A stretch of DNA of 64,000 bases, taken from positions 1 through 64,000 of the forward strand of contig JAEIOG010000015.1 in NCBI GenBank assembly GCA_016342495.1. The letters run 5' to 3'. The translations under genes and the position numbers were made by a program. The DNA comes from Phycisphaerae bacterium. GTDB lineage: Bacteria; Planctomycetota; Phycisphaerae; Sedimentisphaerales; SM23-30. This document shows positions 24,869-34,803 of this stretch, piece after piece; positions within the stretch are counted from its first letter, which is position 1; every line of letters begins with the position of its first letter. Below the pieces are notes generated by a model. The model was not told where the DNA came from, did no database searches, and saw only the letters and a program-made list of their open reading frames with translations.

Positions 24869-24903
24869 ATAAAAAAAAGCCTTGCTTTTTGAGGGCAAGG
24901 CTT
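24869..24903 (-). terminator. Terminator after pyrF
   Basis: On the minus strand AAGCCTTGC, loop CCTCAAAAA, GCAAGGCTT, then a run of eight T residues (A-run at 24871-24878 on the plus strand). It lies 22 bases past the pyrF stop. Confidence 0.88.
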
Positions 24904-24925
24904 GGATATATTAATAAATTTTGAC

Positions 24926-25879
24926 TTATGCTCTTTCTGCCAATGCCTGATTGACCTGGGCTATCATATCGACAGTTGCCTGCTCAATACATTTTTCCCA
25001 TTCTTCACCAAATTGATCTTTATAAACTGGATTATCGAAAGCATAAAGAATCGAACGGGAAGCAGGAATCAAAGCACCTGTGCCATCGGCTTTGCAGAAT
25101 TTGACACAGCTTTGAGCATCCGCGCCCTGAGCACCAAAACCAGGAACCAGGAAGTTAATATGGGGATACTGATCACGAAGATTCTGAGTCTGTTCGGCGG
25201 TGGTTCCACCGATAACCATACCAATATTACTCATACCGGTAACAGCACCAATATATTGTTTTTCACAAGCTAATGTTGCGACTTGTTCGGCCAGGTGTTC
25301 ATAGTATTTTTTGCCATTAGCATCAGCGAAATCCTGAATTATACCAGCGGAAGGATTGCTGGCCCGTACCCAGACATAAATGCCCTTGCCATCAGCTAAG
25401 GCAGCATCCGCGAAAGGACGTATGCCATCAACCCCGGCAAAACCATTAACTGTAATAGCATCGGGAGCTACGATATGTTCCATATCAAGGAATTCGCAAT
25501 TGCGGATATGGCCAGCGGCGTAGGCTTCGGCAGTGGAGCCAATATCGCCACGTTTGACATCACCAATAATTTCCAGGCCTAAAGCTTCGGCTTCCTGGAC
25601 AAGGGAATAATAGTTTTCAACGCCTTCCCAGTAATATCTTTCGAAAAAACCACTGTTGATTTTGACGGCAGGTACAAGGGGCGCAACAACACGCATAACT
25701 CTGGTACAAAATTCAAAAATAGCATCCATTGCAACCGGAAGGTCGGTTTCGTCATTTAAGTCTTTATGTTCAATGATTGCTTTGGGTAATTTACTGTAAA
25801 CCGGGTCAATACCCACGCAAACACAATTACCTTTGATTTTAATAGCATCAGCTAAACGGTCAGCGAAATGAGCTGTCAT
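24926..25879 (-). CDS. pyrF: Orotidine 5'-phosphate decarboxylase, type 2
   Basis: PyrF decarboxylates OMP to UMP in pyrimidine synthesis. The 317-residue length and motif GDVKRGDIGSTAEAYA (catalytic Lys109 in the D-x-K-R-x-D-I pattern) identify the longer, type 2 form found in planctomycetes, actinobacteria and others, rather than the short E. coli form. CVGIDPVYSKLP and VPGFGAQGADAQ bind the phosphate/ribose region. The start at ATG 25879 follows CGAGGTTCTCCAG. It is transcribed as a single gene with its own terminator. Confidence 0.95.
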   Translation of the reverse strand: MTAHFADRLADAIKIKGNCVCVGIDPVYSKLPKAIIEHKDLNDETDLPVAMDAIFEFCTRVMRVVAPLVPAVKINSGFFERYYWEGVENYYSLVQEAEALGLEIIGDVKRGDIGSTAEAYAAGHIRNCEFLDMEHIVAPDAITVNGFAGVDGIRPFADAALADGKGIYVWVRASNPSAGIIQDFADANGKKYYEHLAEQVATLACEKQYIGAVTGMSNIGMVIGGTTAEQTQNLRDQYPHINFLVPGFGAQGADAQSCVKFCKADGTGALIPASRSILYAFDNPVYKDQFGEEWEKCIEQATVDMIAQVNQALAERA

Positions 25880-25897
25880 CTGGAGAACCTCGTTTCT

Positions 25898-25912
25898 ATA
25901 CCCAAAGGGTAT
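25898..25912. repeat. Palindrome ATACCCAAAGGGTAT
   Basis: The same 15-bp palindrome as at 1268-1282, here 18 bases upstream of the pyrF start codon on the template for its leader. The rest of 25880-26171 shows no gene; GGTGTTGGGCCTTCCTTTTTT at 26132-26152 is a weak hairpin candidate beyond folE. Confidence 0.55.
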
Positions 25913-26171
25913 CTTTCTTGCGGGTCAGACTAAATCTGCCCCGATAATATCTTTGTCTATGCATTTGCCAGTTATATTCTGGTCTGCACTTATTCATAGG
26001 CTATAGACTATAGTCGCTTATGAGGAATATTCAAGAGCAAAATTGATGATTTGAAAGTGAAATATTGCCAATTGGATTTACCATAATACCTATAGCTATG
26101 GGCCTGTGATGGATTAAACGCAAAAAGACAGGTGTTGGGCCTTCCTTTTTTGAGATAGTCTTATAATATCA

Positions 26172-26753
26172 TTATTTACGGTTCAATAATGCCATTATTT
26201 CAGCCCTGGTACGGGCATCACTGCGGCAAGTGCCCAGCATAGCTGAGGTGACCATAGTTGATCCGGGTTTTTTGACTCCACGAATTGTCATGCAGGTATG
26301 AGTAGCTTCCATAACCACGGCGACGCCACGGGCATCAATTTCATTCATCAGGAAATTAGCAATTTGATTTGTTAAGCGTTCCTGAACCTGGGGCCTTTGG
26401 GCAAAATGAGTTACAATTCGGGCTAATTTGCTGACACCAATGACTTTGCCGCGGGGCAGGTAGCCAACATGAGCTGTTCCCATAAAGGGTAGCAGATGAT
26501 GTTCGCACATGCTGTGGAATGGGATATCCTTTAGTAGTACAATTTCATCATAATTTTCGGTAAAAACCTTGGAAACATGCTTGTGCGGGTCGGATTCTAG
26601 CCCGGCAAACAGCTCGGTATACATTCGGCCAACCCTTTCAGGGGTCTGGGCCAGGCCTTCGCGGTCTGGATCTTCGCCGATGGCTAATAAGATTTCGCGG
26701 ACTGCCCTTTGGATTCTCTCCTGATCGATTGTGTTTTTAGGTTGTTCTGGCAT
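26172..26753 (-). CDS. folE: GTP cyclohydrolase I
   Basis: FolE converts GTP to 7,8-dihydroneopterin triphosphate, the entry to folate (and to some modified-nucleoside) synthesis. The 193-residue protein has [13 protein letters not shown] with zinc ligands Cys83 and His86, the second zinc Cys in [11 protein letters not shown], and the family segments [18 protein letters not shown] and [10 protein letters not shown]. Length is normal. A GAGATAAT ribosome site precedes ATG 26753. It is a single-gene unit upstream (in its own direction) of pyrF with a 290-base gap. Confidence 0.97.
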   Translation of the reverse strand: MPEQPKNTIDQERIQRAVREILLAIGEDPDREGLAQTPERVGRMYTELFAGLESDPHKHVSKVFTENYDEIVLLKDIPFHSMCEHHLLPFMGTAHVGYLPRGKVIGVSKLARIVTHFAQRPQVQERLTNQIANFLMNEIDARGVAVVMEATHTCMTIRGVKKPGSTMVTSAMLGTCRSDARTRAEIMALLNRK

Positions 26754-26807
26754 ATTATTATCTCTAAATTAAATTTGAATTAAATAGTAAGACAGAATCC
26801 TAAAGGT

Positions 26808-29408
26808 TTAGGGCTTCTTTGTCAAACAAATATAGCCAAAGGAATCATTGCCGCCATCGCTTCGTACTTTAGCCCTAATTTCATACTTGGTACCAAAAGC
26901 AACTTCTTTCAATTGCAATTGATAATCATTATTAACATGATCGTTGCCAGTAGCACCTTTATGTTTATCTACTGCGACCACTTCACCATTTTTCAGCAGT
27001 TCAACTGATTCAATATCCAGTCTACAACGGCCTTTACTGTATAAAAAAGTTACCGTATATTCGCCAGCCTGATCAAAATATTTAGTAACATCAATTGTCA
27101 TTTGTCGCCAAGTGGTGCTGACCTTATTGGGATTCCAACTGGCCATAACCGTACCCAACTGGTCTTTCAGCTTTGCAAGTTCTGCGTTTTTAATTTCATC
27201 TTTACGTTGCTGGGAATACATATAATTAATATCTTCTTCATATTTAATCATCAATTCTTTAGCAATCGTGCCGGTATCGCCAGCAACACCTGCTTTTATT
27301 GTATGCTGAGCTTTGGTCCATGCGATTTCCCATGCAGCCATCTTACGGTAAAAATCACTTGCGCGGAATGCTTCGCGGCCATGAGTCTGGGTTTTAGGGT
27401 CTTGGTAGCTTTTACCTTCAACTAGTAAGCCATCCAGATGATCGATGAACATTTCCCATCGCGGTATGTAGAACAGTTCAATTAATCCCGCCCATTCGCG
27501 CCATGAATAATCGATAATCACCGGGTTATCCTGTGGCCCCCAGATACTGACCAACATTGATGCATTCCATTCATAATAATCTTTAAGCTCTTTGGTTTGG
27601 CCCCAATGTCGTGCAGACCGAACCCAGCGATGGAAATTATATTCATCACGGGTAGCTAACAATCTATCCACATCTTTTAGAATTTCAATAAATCGTTTTG
27701 ATTTTTCATTAAAAATTTTGCGGTCCTTATTTTCAAATGCCCGTGTGGCATCCTTATTATATTCCTGGGCCAGATTGGATAATACCTGCCGACCGATATC
27801 CATAATATCAAACTGATAACCTTGAGAATTTTTTAGCTTATCATAATCGCTTAAGAGTAGCTGCCAGGCTTTTACCAACTCTTGGGGGTTATAAGGCATA
27901 TTGAAGCCAGCATTAGGGCCTGACTTTTTGACATGCAATGCCGGGCGAGCCGCTATTATTGAACTGCTTTCAACTCCATTAGTGCCACGGCGATATGGGC
28001 CTTCAAGTAGGATTTCCCAGGCCTTAGTGGCATTTTCAGACTTTGCACCATAGCGGCGTCGGGCATAATCATTTAACCATTCTTCGGGGGCAACTGGTTC
28101 GCTGCGCCAGATCATGTCAAACACCATATCATAAAAGACCGGGTTCTGCTCGATACCTTCCATAAACAAGCCCATACCCGCGCAAAGCTTATTATTCTTA
28201 GCTGTTGAGGCAAATGGATTTGCTGCCACATGCCTCAAGTCACCATGCATATTAATTCGACCGCCAAAATTATGCAATTGGCCTTTGATATATTCATAAC
28301 CCCAAAAATCATTTCTGCCACCGCCGAGGTCCAACACCAGCAATCTATCTTTCGGTGCGGCACTTGCGATAGGCTTGCGAATAGACCATGCCTGCATAGC
28401 CCACCTGGCTTGTGGGTCAACCGATTCCATTAAATTCCAGATTTCTGAGCCGACCTTTTCCAGGTATTCATCGCCGGGTTTGGGTGGATGGCCTTCATGG
28501 AACGGATCAGCGGCATATATATGGCTAGTGCCAAATAATTCAATTTCCGTTTCTAAAAATATTTTTCCGAACTTCTTGAACAAAGGGTCCAGTGGGTCTA
28601 ATTGGCAAGTCCCTTCAAAACCACACCATAATCCTTCTTTGGCAATTGAGGCATCGGGAAATTTTTTCATAAATTCGCGTGGCACACAACCACTAAAGCC
28701 TTGCTGAATTGGTGTCATTCCTAATTCACGTTCACGTTCCAGAATCTGCCTGCCTAAAACGATATGGCTGTCAATCCATTTTTTGGGTAATGGCCCGCCA
28801 TGACTTTGAATATTTGTCATCCACTGCCATGCAAAATAGCAAGGGCCGACAAGATATCCCCGCGCTTCTTCATCAGTGAAACCAATCTTTAATAGAGCAT
28901 GATACCAAACCGCTTCCAGCCCGATAGGCGCCAGTGGCATATTGATTCCATTTAAGGCCATGATGTCAATTTCACGCTGCCAGCGCTGCCAGTCCCACCA
29001 GCTGGCGGTATAATTCAATGTACAATAATTAAAATAAACCCGATGTTTATGCAGGCAAACTGTACGAATTTTCTTTTGGATCGCTGGCCAGGTTTCAGGA
29101 AGATTCAGCTGGTCGCCACACCATGAAATATGACAATTACAATAATGTTTCAGATACCAGTTATAGCCACTGCAAATAGCTACGCCTGATGAACCTTTGA
29201 TTACCAGTTTGTCATCGACGGTTTCCAGTTCAAATACATCTTTGCCATCTTCTTTATCGATAAGAGATAAAATGATTCTGGCTTGGATTCCAGGGGTTGT
29301 CCTAGAAATCACTCCAGCAGCAGCTGAGACCTGGTCGGCACAAACCTTGTTAGTCTGGGAGATAACAGTTATACAAATCAAAAGTAATAATAGCTTTTTA
29401 ATCATCAT
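26808..29408 (-). CDS. Alpha-N-acetylglucosaminidase, GH89 (NAGLU family)
   Basis: The enzyme releases terminal alpha-linked GlcNAc, as from heparan sulfate or mucin glycans. I start at ATG 29408 (866 residues) behind AAAGGCATTT; it then begins with a signal peptide, MMIKKLLLLLICITVISQTN. Family hallmarks: IMALNGINMPLAPIGLEAVW, GPCYFAWQWMTNI, HGGPLPKKWID, ERELGMTPIQQGFSGCVP, GLFMEGIEQNP and VAPEEWLNDYARRRYG. A C-terminal beta domain of about 120 residues (STTWRQMTIDVTKYF, RLDIESVELL) is added and may bind carbohydrate. Together with the GH20 enzyme it suggests use of GlcNAc-containing glycans. Confidence 0.93.
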   Translation of the reverse strand: MMIKKLLLLLICITVISQTNKVCADQVSAAAGVISRTTPGIQARIILSLIDKEDGKDVFELETVDDKLVIKGSSGVAICSGYNWYLKHYCNCHISWCGDQLNLPETWPAIQKKIRTVCLHKHRVYFNYCTLNYTASWWDWQRWQREIDIMALNGINMPLAPIGLEAVWYHALLKIGFTDEEARGYLVGPCYFAWQWMTNIQSHGGPLPKKWIDSHIVLGRQILERERELGMTPIQQGFSGCVPREFMKKFPDASIAKEGLWCGFEGTCQLDPLDPLFKKFGKIFLETEIELFGTSHIYAADPFHEGHPPKPGDEYLEKVGSEIWNLMESVDPQARWAMQAWSIRKPIASAAPKDRLLVLDLGGGRNDFWGYEYIKGQLHNFGGRINMHGDLRHVAANPFASTAKNNKLCAGMGLFMEGIEQNPVFYDMVFDMIWRSEPVAPEEWLNDYARRRYGAKSENATKAWEILLEGPYRRGTNGVESSSIIAARPALHVKKSGPNAGFNMPYNPQELVKAWQLLLSDYDKLKNSQGYQFDIMDIGRQVLSNLAQEYNKDATRAFENKDRKIFNEKSKRFIEILKDVDRLLATRDEYNFHRWVRSARHWGQTKELKDYYEWNASMLVSIWGPQDNPVIIDYSWREWAGLIELFYIPRWEMFIDHLDGLLVEGKSYQDPKTQTHGREAFRASDFYRKMAAWEIAWTKAQHTIKAGVAGDTGTIAKELMIKYEEDINYMYSQQRKDEIKNAELAKLKDQLGTVMASWNPNKVSTTWRQMTIDVTKYFDQAGEYTVTFLYSKGRCRLDIESVELLKNGEVVAVDKHKGATGNDHVNNDYQLQLKEVAFGTKYEIRAKVRSDGGNDSFGYICLTKKP

Positions 29409-29603
29409 AAATGCCTTTCGTATCGAATAATTATATTGATTACATGGTCTTATTAATATAACCACCGTAAATCATCTAATGTGCATAAGAAAACTGTTTT
29501 TTTTAAGATAAAACTATATTTCTACTCAGAAAACAAGCAGGTATTTACCTATAGACAAAATATAGCTATTGATTAATGCTGAGACACTACTATAATAGCT
29601 AAT

Positions 29604-29985
29604 ATGGTGTATTCATTAGAAACAAGTAAATTTCTCTATAATCGACTGTTCGGTCATAATGATCCGCAAGATTATTTTGATTGGGCTGAACATTTGATAA
29701 GCACAGGCCCATCAAAAAGAAATATGCCTAAACTATGAAAAATATCTTATTAAACAATATTTGCATAACAAGATTGGAGCAGTTGATTTAATCAGTCAAG
29801 GATATCAACTTTTTTTATCCTGTTACTACAAAGAATTATCGGTTTGGATTGAGTTGGAAGATGATCTTCATCTAGTATTGAATGAGGGTTTACCAGCATT
29901 TTTAACAGGGCTGGAAGTTGATAATATTGATGATTCCCTGAAATCAATCTTAACCGAAGAAGGTAAACTGCCACTGGCCAGCTAG
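29604..29985 (+). pseudogene. Small gene broken by a frameshift
   Basis: From ATG 29604 the frame encodes MVYSLETSKFLYNRLFGHND and QDYFDWAEHLIS, then diverges and stops at 29738. The next frame is open from about 29700 without a start: HQKEICLNYEKYLIKQYL, LISQGYQLFLSCYYKELSVW, and ends LTEEGKLPLAS at 29985. A change of one base near 29695-29703 would join both parts into one soluble protein of about 126 residues. It could be a decayed gene or an assembly error. No family recognised. Confidence 0.6.
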
Positions 29986-30087
29986 CTATATATTTCCTTG
30001 GGATATTCAGGGGGTAGGGCCGACGCATCTAATATTATTACCGTTGTTTTGGGAATAAAATGAGGTTCGTATTGTAAAAGAGCAAGT

Positions 30088-30201
30088 TGTTGTCCCTGTG
30101 AAAACGTGGACCCAGGAAATGTAAACCATGATTTTGACTTGAAAACTGGATTCGGCGCCTACGCGAGAATGACATAATTAAATTTCATGCGTTAGCCCTG
30201 A
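30088..30201 (+). repeat. Dispersed repeat E, copy 1
   Basis: About 112 bp shared with 62253-62364: CAGGAAATG.AAACCATGAT, TTTTGACT.GAAAACTGGAT, CCTACGCG.GAATGACATAAT and TAAATTTCATGCGTTAGCCC. This copy has lost part of the terminal inverted repeat. It fills most of the gap between the frameshifted gene and holA. Confidence 0.85.
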
Positions 30202-30246
30202 TTCAGGGGTTCTAAAACTTGATTAAGACTTTATTTATGCTAGAAT

Positions 30247-31236
30247 GTGGCTATGACTAAAAAAGTTAAAATATACCCGATATACGTTTTAGCCGGCAAA
30301 GACCGGCGGTTGGCTATTGACAAGCTTGATGAGTTGACCGATTTTCTTCTGGGTGATGCTGACCCGCAGTTGGCTTTGGAAATATATGAAGGTGACAGAG
30401 CCGAGTTGGCAATGGTTCTGGATGCTTTGCGTACGCTTCCATTTCTGGCTGAAAGAAGAATTGTAGTGATCAAACAAGCCGACAGTTTTATTACTAAATA
30501 TCGTGGGGAGTTGGAGCAATATCTGGAAAAACCAGCTGAAACTGGGGTTTTGGTGATGTTAGCTGACAGTTTTCCGGCGACAACTCGATTAGCCAAAGCA
30601 ACAAAGAAAATCGGCAAAATCATCAAAACCGCACCGGCCAGTATGAGAGAATTGCCCGGTTTTTTAGCTCAATATGCCACCGAAAAGCATGAATTGTCAC
30701 TAAGCAGTAATTGTGCCAGTATGTTAATCGAGCTGGTGGGCCAGGATAGTGGGGTTTTGCTAAGCGAAATCGACAAGATAGCAGCTTTTGTTAAAGGTCC
30801 TGGCAGTCATATTAATATGATCAAGCCCAAAGATATTCAGGAAATTGTCGGGGATAATAAACTGCATACCGTTTTTAATGTTATTGATGCCATGACAGTT
30901 GGCAAAACCGGATTGGCTTTGGAACATTTAGATAAAATGCTGAACCAGAATAAGGACGCGGAATTTTCAGCGGTAGGGGCGTTGGCGTGGCATTTTCGCA
31001 GGCTTTATGATGCCCGTGTGTTGCTGGATCAGGGCCATCCGGCAGGGGAAATCATCCAGAAACTGCGGATATGGAATCAGAAAGAGCAATTTATAGGTCA
31101 GGTACGTGGAATGAAAATAACTGATGCCGCTAAAGCAATTACCATGTTAGCTGACATTGATTATCACAGCAAAATTGGTAAAACGACACCGGGCGATGGG
31201 CTGGAAAAAATGATAATTACATTTTGCAATAGATAA
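30247..31236 (+). CDS. holA: DNA polymerase III delta subunit
   Basis: HolA is the delta subunit that opens the beta clamp in the clamp-loader complex. The 329-residue protein shows the family layout: N-terminal IYVLAGKDRRLAIDKLDEL, LRTLPFLAERRIVVIKQADS, LEKPAETGVLVMLADSFP, then GQDSGVLLSEIDKIAAF and VGDNKLHTVFNVIDAM, and the C-terminal helical collar with ALAWHFRRLYDARVLLDQGH. GTG 30247 and ATG 30253 are both possible starts; neither has a strong Shine-Dalgarno. It has no operon partner in the window. Confidence 0.93.
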   Translation: MAMTKKVKIYPIYVLAGKDRRLAIDKLDELTDFLLGDADPQLALEIYEGDRAELAMVLDALRTLPFLAERRIVVIKQADSFITKYRGELEQYLEKPAETGVLVMLADSFPATTRLAKATKKIGKIIKTAPASMRELPGFLAQYATEKHELSLSSNCASMLIELVGQDSGVLLSEIDKIAAFVKGPGSHINMIKPKDIQEIVGDNKLHTVFNVIDAMTVGKTGLALEHLDKMLNQNKDAEFSAVGALAWHFRRLYDARVLLDQGHPAGEIIQKLRIWNQKEQFIGQVRGMKITDAAKAITMLADIDYHSKIGKTTPGDGLEKMIITFCNR

Positions 31237-31302
31237 AAAACTTTGGCATAATATACTAAAGGCTTACTCTTAATGAATTTAGACGCCAGCGTCAAAACCT
31301 TC

Positions 31303-31339
31303 TGCCCCCTCTGAAATTGGAGTTTGAGGGTGGTTTTTT
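31303..31339 (+). terminator. Probable terminator after holA
   Basis: GCCCCCTC ... GAGGGTGG with an imperfect stem and then TTTTTT, about 70 bases past the holA stop. Confidence 0.45.
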
Positions 31340-31484
31340 CAGCATAATTTTGACTTTTGTCGTGGCCATCAATTTACATCTGGACAATTTTACCTTTTGC
31401 TAATAAAATATATTATTAGATTTTAAGGGTAATGGATTGCCCGGCTAAATTAACTGGATAGTTTTGTCAAGCATGGAGGCTTGT

Positions 31485-32918
31485 ATGATTTTCAAGCACA
31501 AAAAAAATACACATCTGCAAATACATCTGGCGATCTGCTTAATCTTTTCTTTATTGATATTGGCAGGCTGCCCGAAATATCCTGACTATAGACCAAATCC
31601 AGCATCACCTGACGCTGGCACCGAAGATGTGTATAATAATCCTGTTACTGCAAATAAGCAAAACCCTGGCAGGCCCATTTTGCAAAATCCAGCACAAGTG
31701 AAATCCACTGCCAAAAGTGGTGAATATTGGATATTAGACCCATCCAACCCTGAAGCAAACGCTCAAGGATATGTATTGGTAAGCACTAACAGCAGCAATC
31801 ATGGTAATGTTGATACTACCGCTGCCGGTAAAGAACCGGTAAAGACTATTCGTACACAACCGGGTGATTTTCAGCAGGCTAGTCAGGCTTTAAAAATTTA
31901 TCAAGAAAAACAGGGTGTAATATCTAAACCAAATGAAACGCCGACAAATATTAATGTTACTGCAAATACTAATGAGCCTGATGTAAATAAAACGCAATAT
32001 CAGCCAAATAGGCCTATAGTGGCCTATCAAGGGGCCTCGGCAGCTGGCAACGATAAACTGATGGCTAACAATGCCGACATGCAAACAAACAGCACTCAAG
32101 CCGATAAAACTGTGGAGTCCGAAGCTTTCAGTCAACGAGTGCAACCGGTACTGATACGCGACACATCGATACATCAGGTAATAGCTGACCTGGAAAGATT
32201 GCTGAAAGATGACCCGAAAAATTCCTACTGTCAGACAGCGTTACGCACGCTGTATTCTTCGGTAGGGCAAAAGGCCAAGGCCCTGGAATTAAGCCAGGCA
32301 GTTCCGGGCAAAGATGACCCTGCTCTAGTTGATTTGGCTACAGCGGTGGTATTGACCCTGGAAAGCGAAAAGCCCGGTGCTACTGCCAGCGAAGCTACCA
32401 AAGCATTAAAAGCGGTAGAAAAACTTTCAGAGCAACTGGCCAAACAGGCAGATCTGGAAATTACTGAATTGAAAATTTGCGGGCCAGACAGCCATGGCAA
32501 TAGCTCAATTAAAGGTTTTGGCAAATATGATGAGCAGCGTAAAGAATATCTGGAGACCGGTAGTGCCCAAACCGTATGGGTTTATTGTCAACTGGATAAT
32601 TTTACCAGTCAACTGGATAACAGTGGCTTATATTTTACGAAATTAAATGCATCCATCACGCTTTATGACGCAAATTACAATCCGATAGCCAAACTTGATG
32701 GCGAAGTGCCTGACAGTCCTATTTCTTCGGTCCGCAAAGACTTTTTTATTCAAGGACGATTAAATATTCCTAAACTATCGCCAGGCAAATATGAAATAAA
32801 AGTTGAAATCGGCGATAAATTAGCTAATAAGAAAGCTAAACCTGAGTATTATTCTTTTACTGTTGGTGCCGATGAGTCTACCAGAACCGCTACAGAATCA
32901 ACGATAAGACAGCAATAA
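31485..32918 (+). CDS. Lipoprotein with disordered N-terminal half and beta-rich C-terminal domain
   Basis: I start at ATG 31485 (477 residues), directly behind GGAGGCTTGT; the frame's earlier GTG/TTG codons precede this ribosome site. A lipoprotein signal ends LLILAGC. Residues 30-235 are low-complexity and rich in Asn, Pro, Thr and Gln. A short helical TPR-like part follows (HQVIADLERLLKDDPKNSYC, YSSVGQKAKALELSQAV). The last 150 residues form a beta sandwich-like domain (TVWVYCQLDNFTSQ, YFTKLNASITLYDANYNPIA, GKYEIKVEIGD). It is probably an outer-membrane or periplasmic surface lipoprotein. No family recognised. Confidence 0.75.
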   Translation: MIFKHKKNTHLQIHLAICLIFSLLILAGCPKYPDYRPNPASPDAGTEDVYNNPVTANKQNPGRPILQNPAQVKSTAKSGEYWILDPSNPEANAQGYVLVSTNSSNHGNVDTTAAGKEPVKTIRTQPGDFQQASQALKIYQEKQGVISKPNETPTNINVTANTNEPDVNKTQYQPNRPIVAYQGASAAGNDKLMANNADMQTNSTQADKTVESEAFSQRVQPVLIRDTSIHQVIADLERLLKDDPKNSYCQTALRTLYSSVGQKAKALELSQAVPGKDDPALVDLATAVVLTLESEKPGATASEATKALKAVEKLSEQLAKQADLEITELKICGPDSHGNSSIKGFGKYDEQRKEYLETGSAQTVWVYCQLDNFTSQLDNSGLYFTKLNASITLYDANYNPIAKLDGEVPDSPISSVRKDFFIQGRLNIPKLSPGKYEIKVEIGDKLANKKAKPEYYSFTVGADESTRTATESTIRQQ

Positions 32919-33333
32919 TATATCTAAACTGACCGATATGTCCGCCTTGGTGATATCAATGGGGATAATTGTAAATCTGTGATTCATAAGGTATTAATTA
33001 GCAATGGTTTATGCTGAAAAAATTGGTTTTAGGTTGTTGTTTTTTACTTTTAAATCTTCCCTGTAGCAAACTCATGGCACAATAAAGTTCAAAATACTTA
33101 AGTTCATCATTTATCTTTCCGATGATAATAGCATAAGCTCAACAGGGAAAAAGAGAACACTGGTATCACACGCCTGTAAGTTAAGCGGCCTGTCAAAAGC
33201 CAAGGCCGGCTTGACAAGGGTGAAGCTATTTGGTAATCTAGGGTATTAATGACGATTGTACCTCCGGGCAGGGAAATTCTGTTAAAACCAACTCCCGCCA
33301 AGTAAAAACAAATAAGCACAAGGACGAATAATT
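32919..33333. other. Intergenic region without visible gene
   Basis: A 415-base gap. I see no convincing ORF, hairpin terminator or repeat of the families above. The last bases (AAGGACGAATAATT) are the ribosome site of the STAS gene. Confidence 0.4.
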
Positions 33334-33663
33334 ATGGTAATGCAAGAATGGTCTGAAAATATTGTCATGGTGGATTTGGCTGATGATCCTGAACTTACCG
33401 ATGAGCTGACCGCTTTGACTGAAAGAATGGAAAAACTGGCAAAAAATGTTGTTTTAAACTTCAGCGAAGTGAAATTTATCAATTCATCCAATATTTCCAG
33501 GTTACTGAAGCTGCGAAAAGCCCTTATCAGCCAAGACAAAGAACTTCGCCTTTGCGGAATCGCAGTGCAGGTTTGGGGTGTTTTCCTTTTAACTGGGCTG
33601 GATTCTTTATTTGATGTAGCTGAAGACACACCATCAGCACTTGCATCTATTCAAATGAAATAA
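33334..33663 (+). CDS. STAS domain protein, anti-sigma factor antagonist-like
   Basis: The 109-residue protein is a single STAS domain: a strand NIVMVDLADD, the central VVLNFSEVKFINSSNISRLL, where the paired Ser residues align with the phosphorylatable Ser of SpoIIAA/RsbV (normally D-S-S-G), and a helix LRKALISQDKELRLCGI. It can be expected to be switched by phosphorylation and to bind a serine kinase/anti-sigma partner, but no kinase or phosphatase gene is adjacent. The start is ATG 33334 behind AAGGACG. A terminator follows, so it is monocistronic. Confidence 0.88.
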   Translation: MVMQEWSENIVMVDLADDPELTDELTALTERMEKLAKNVVLNFSEVKFINSSNISRLLKLRKALISQDKELRLCGIAVQVWGVFLLTGLDSLFDVAEDTPSALASIQMK

Positions 33664-33683
33664 AGAGCTTTCTAATAACAAAG

Positions 33684-33720
33684 AAAAGGCTCAGTCGGTA
33701 TGACTGGGCCTTGGCTTTTT
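33684..33720 (+). terminator. Terminator after STAS gene
   Basis: AAGGCTCAGTC, loop GGTAT, GACTGGGCCTTGGC and TTTTT; strong stem 22 bases past the stop. The following 33721-33893 holds nothing recognised. Confidence 0.8.
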
Positions 33721-33893
33721 ATATCGTGTTGCAATGGTTAGTATGGCCTGGTCATAATTTATAAAGCAATTCTCCCTTTTTTGTGGGTATTAATTCCCAT
33801 TATTTAAGAAAATCACAAGCTGGAAGCTTGTGCTACATATCCAAATAACTTTCATTAATCGAATTTTGAGATGAGGGGCTTTCATTTTCCTCG

Positions 33894-34784
33894 ATGAATG
33901 GGTATTATACAGGCATGAAAAATGAAAAAGACAAAATTCTCAATGCCCATCGTCAACATGGCCGGCAATTTATGGGAACCCAAATCGTTTACCCGGTTTT
34001 GTCACGCCGTAGCGGTGGCATAAGTATAGGGGTCAATCTCAATATCGACAAAGTCTGTAATTTTAATTGTGCATATTGTCAGGTTGATAGAAGCTGTCAG
34101 GTGAAAGTTGATTTTTCAATTGAAACATTGGAAAAGGAATTGACTGAAATGATTCAGTTGGTTTTGGATGGCGGTCTTTTTGAATATGAGCCTTTTGACC
34201 AGGCACCTGAAAAACTTAGACGATTAAATGACATCGCCCTTAGTGGCGATGGCGAGCCTACCGCTTCACCATATTTTCTGGAAGCCTGTCAAGAAATTGT
34301 TAAAATTAAAGAACAATTAAAACTCAATGATATAAAAATTATCGTTATTACCAACTCGACGATGTTCAACAAAGAAAAGGTTCAGCTGGGGTTGGAATTA
34401 CTCGATAAACATAATGGTGAGATCTGGGCTAAGCTTGATGCCGGTTCGGAAGAATATTATAAAAAAGTCAATCAAAGTAAAATCAGCTTTGAAAGAATTC
34501 TGGATAATTTGTTGTTGGTATCACAGAAAAGACCTATCGTCATTCAGACTCTTATGTCAAATATCGACAATGAAGCACCCAGCGAAAGTGAAATCCAAAA
34601 TTATATTCAGCGGCTGGAATACATCATTGCTAATGGCGGTAAAATCAAGCATATTCAGCTGCATACCATCGTCAGAAAAACCCGTCAAAGTAATTTGACG
34701 AAACTAAGCGATGAGCAGCTTGACAATATCGCCAGGATGATCTCAAATAAAATTGATGTACCACTCAGCAAGCATTATGGCTAA
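33894..34784 (+). CDS. Radical SAM protein, uncharacterised
   Basis: The 296-residue protein carries the radical SAM cluster motif C-x3-C-x2-C in DKVCNFNCAYCQVDR, the glycine-rich GDGEPTASPY strand for SAM binding, and IIVITNSTMFN, as in wybutosine/MoaA-like radical SAM domains. The N-terminal segment TQIVYPVLSRRSGGISIGVN is characteristic of a planctomycete/deltaproteobacterial subgroup I have seen only as hypothetical radical SAM proteins. No SPASM domain or additional cysteine cluster is present. The reaction is unknown. ATG 33894 is used; ATG 33915 is an alternative. The alpha/beta hydrolase follows after 19 bases, suggesting an operon. Confidence 0.85.
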   Translation: MNGYYTGMKNEKDKILNAHRQHGRQFMGTQIVYPVLSRRSGGISIGVNLNIDKVCNFNCAYCQVDRSCQVKVDFSIETLEKELTEMIQLVLDGGLFEYEPFDQAPEKLRRLNDIALSGDGEPTASPYFLEACQEIVKIKEQLKLNDIKIIVITNSTMFNKEKVQLGLELLDKHNGEIWAKLDAGSEEYYKKVNQSKISFERILDNLLLVSQKRPIVIQTLMSNIDNEAPSESEIQNYIQRLEYIIANGGKIKHIQLHTIVRKTRQSNLTKLSDEQLDNIARMISNKIDVPLSKHYG

Positions 34785-34803
34785 ACAACTAAATGGAGTT
34801 CCT

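Noticed and set aside
26132-26152. Terminator after folE
   Set aside because: The T-run lies on the plus strand while folE is on the minus strand and the stem is poor.
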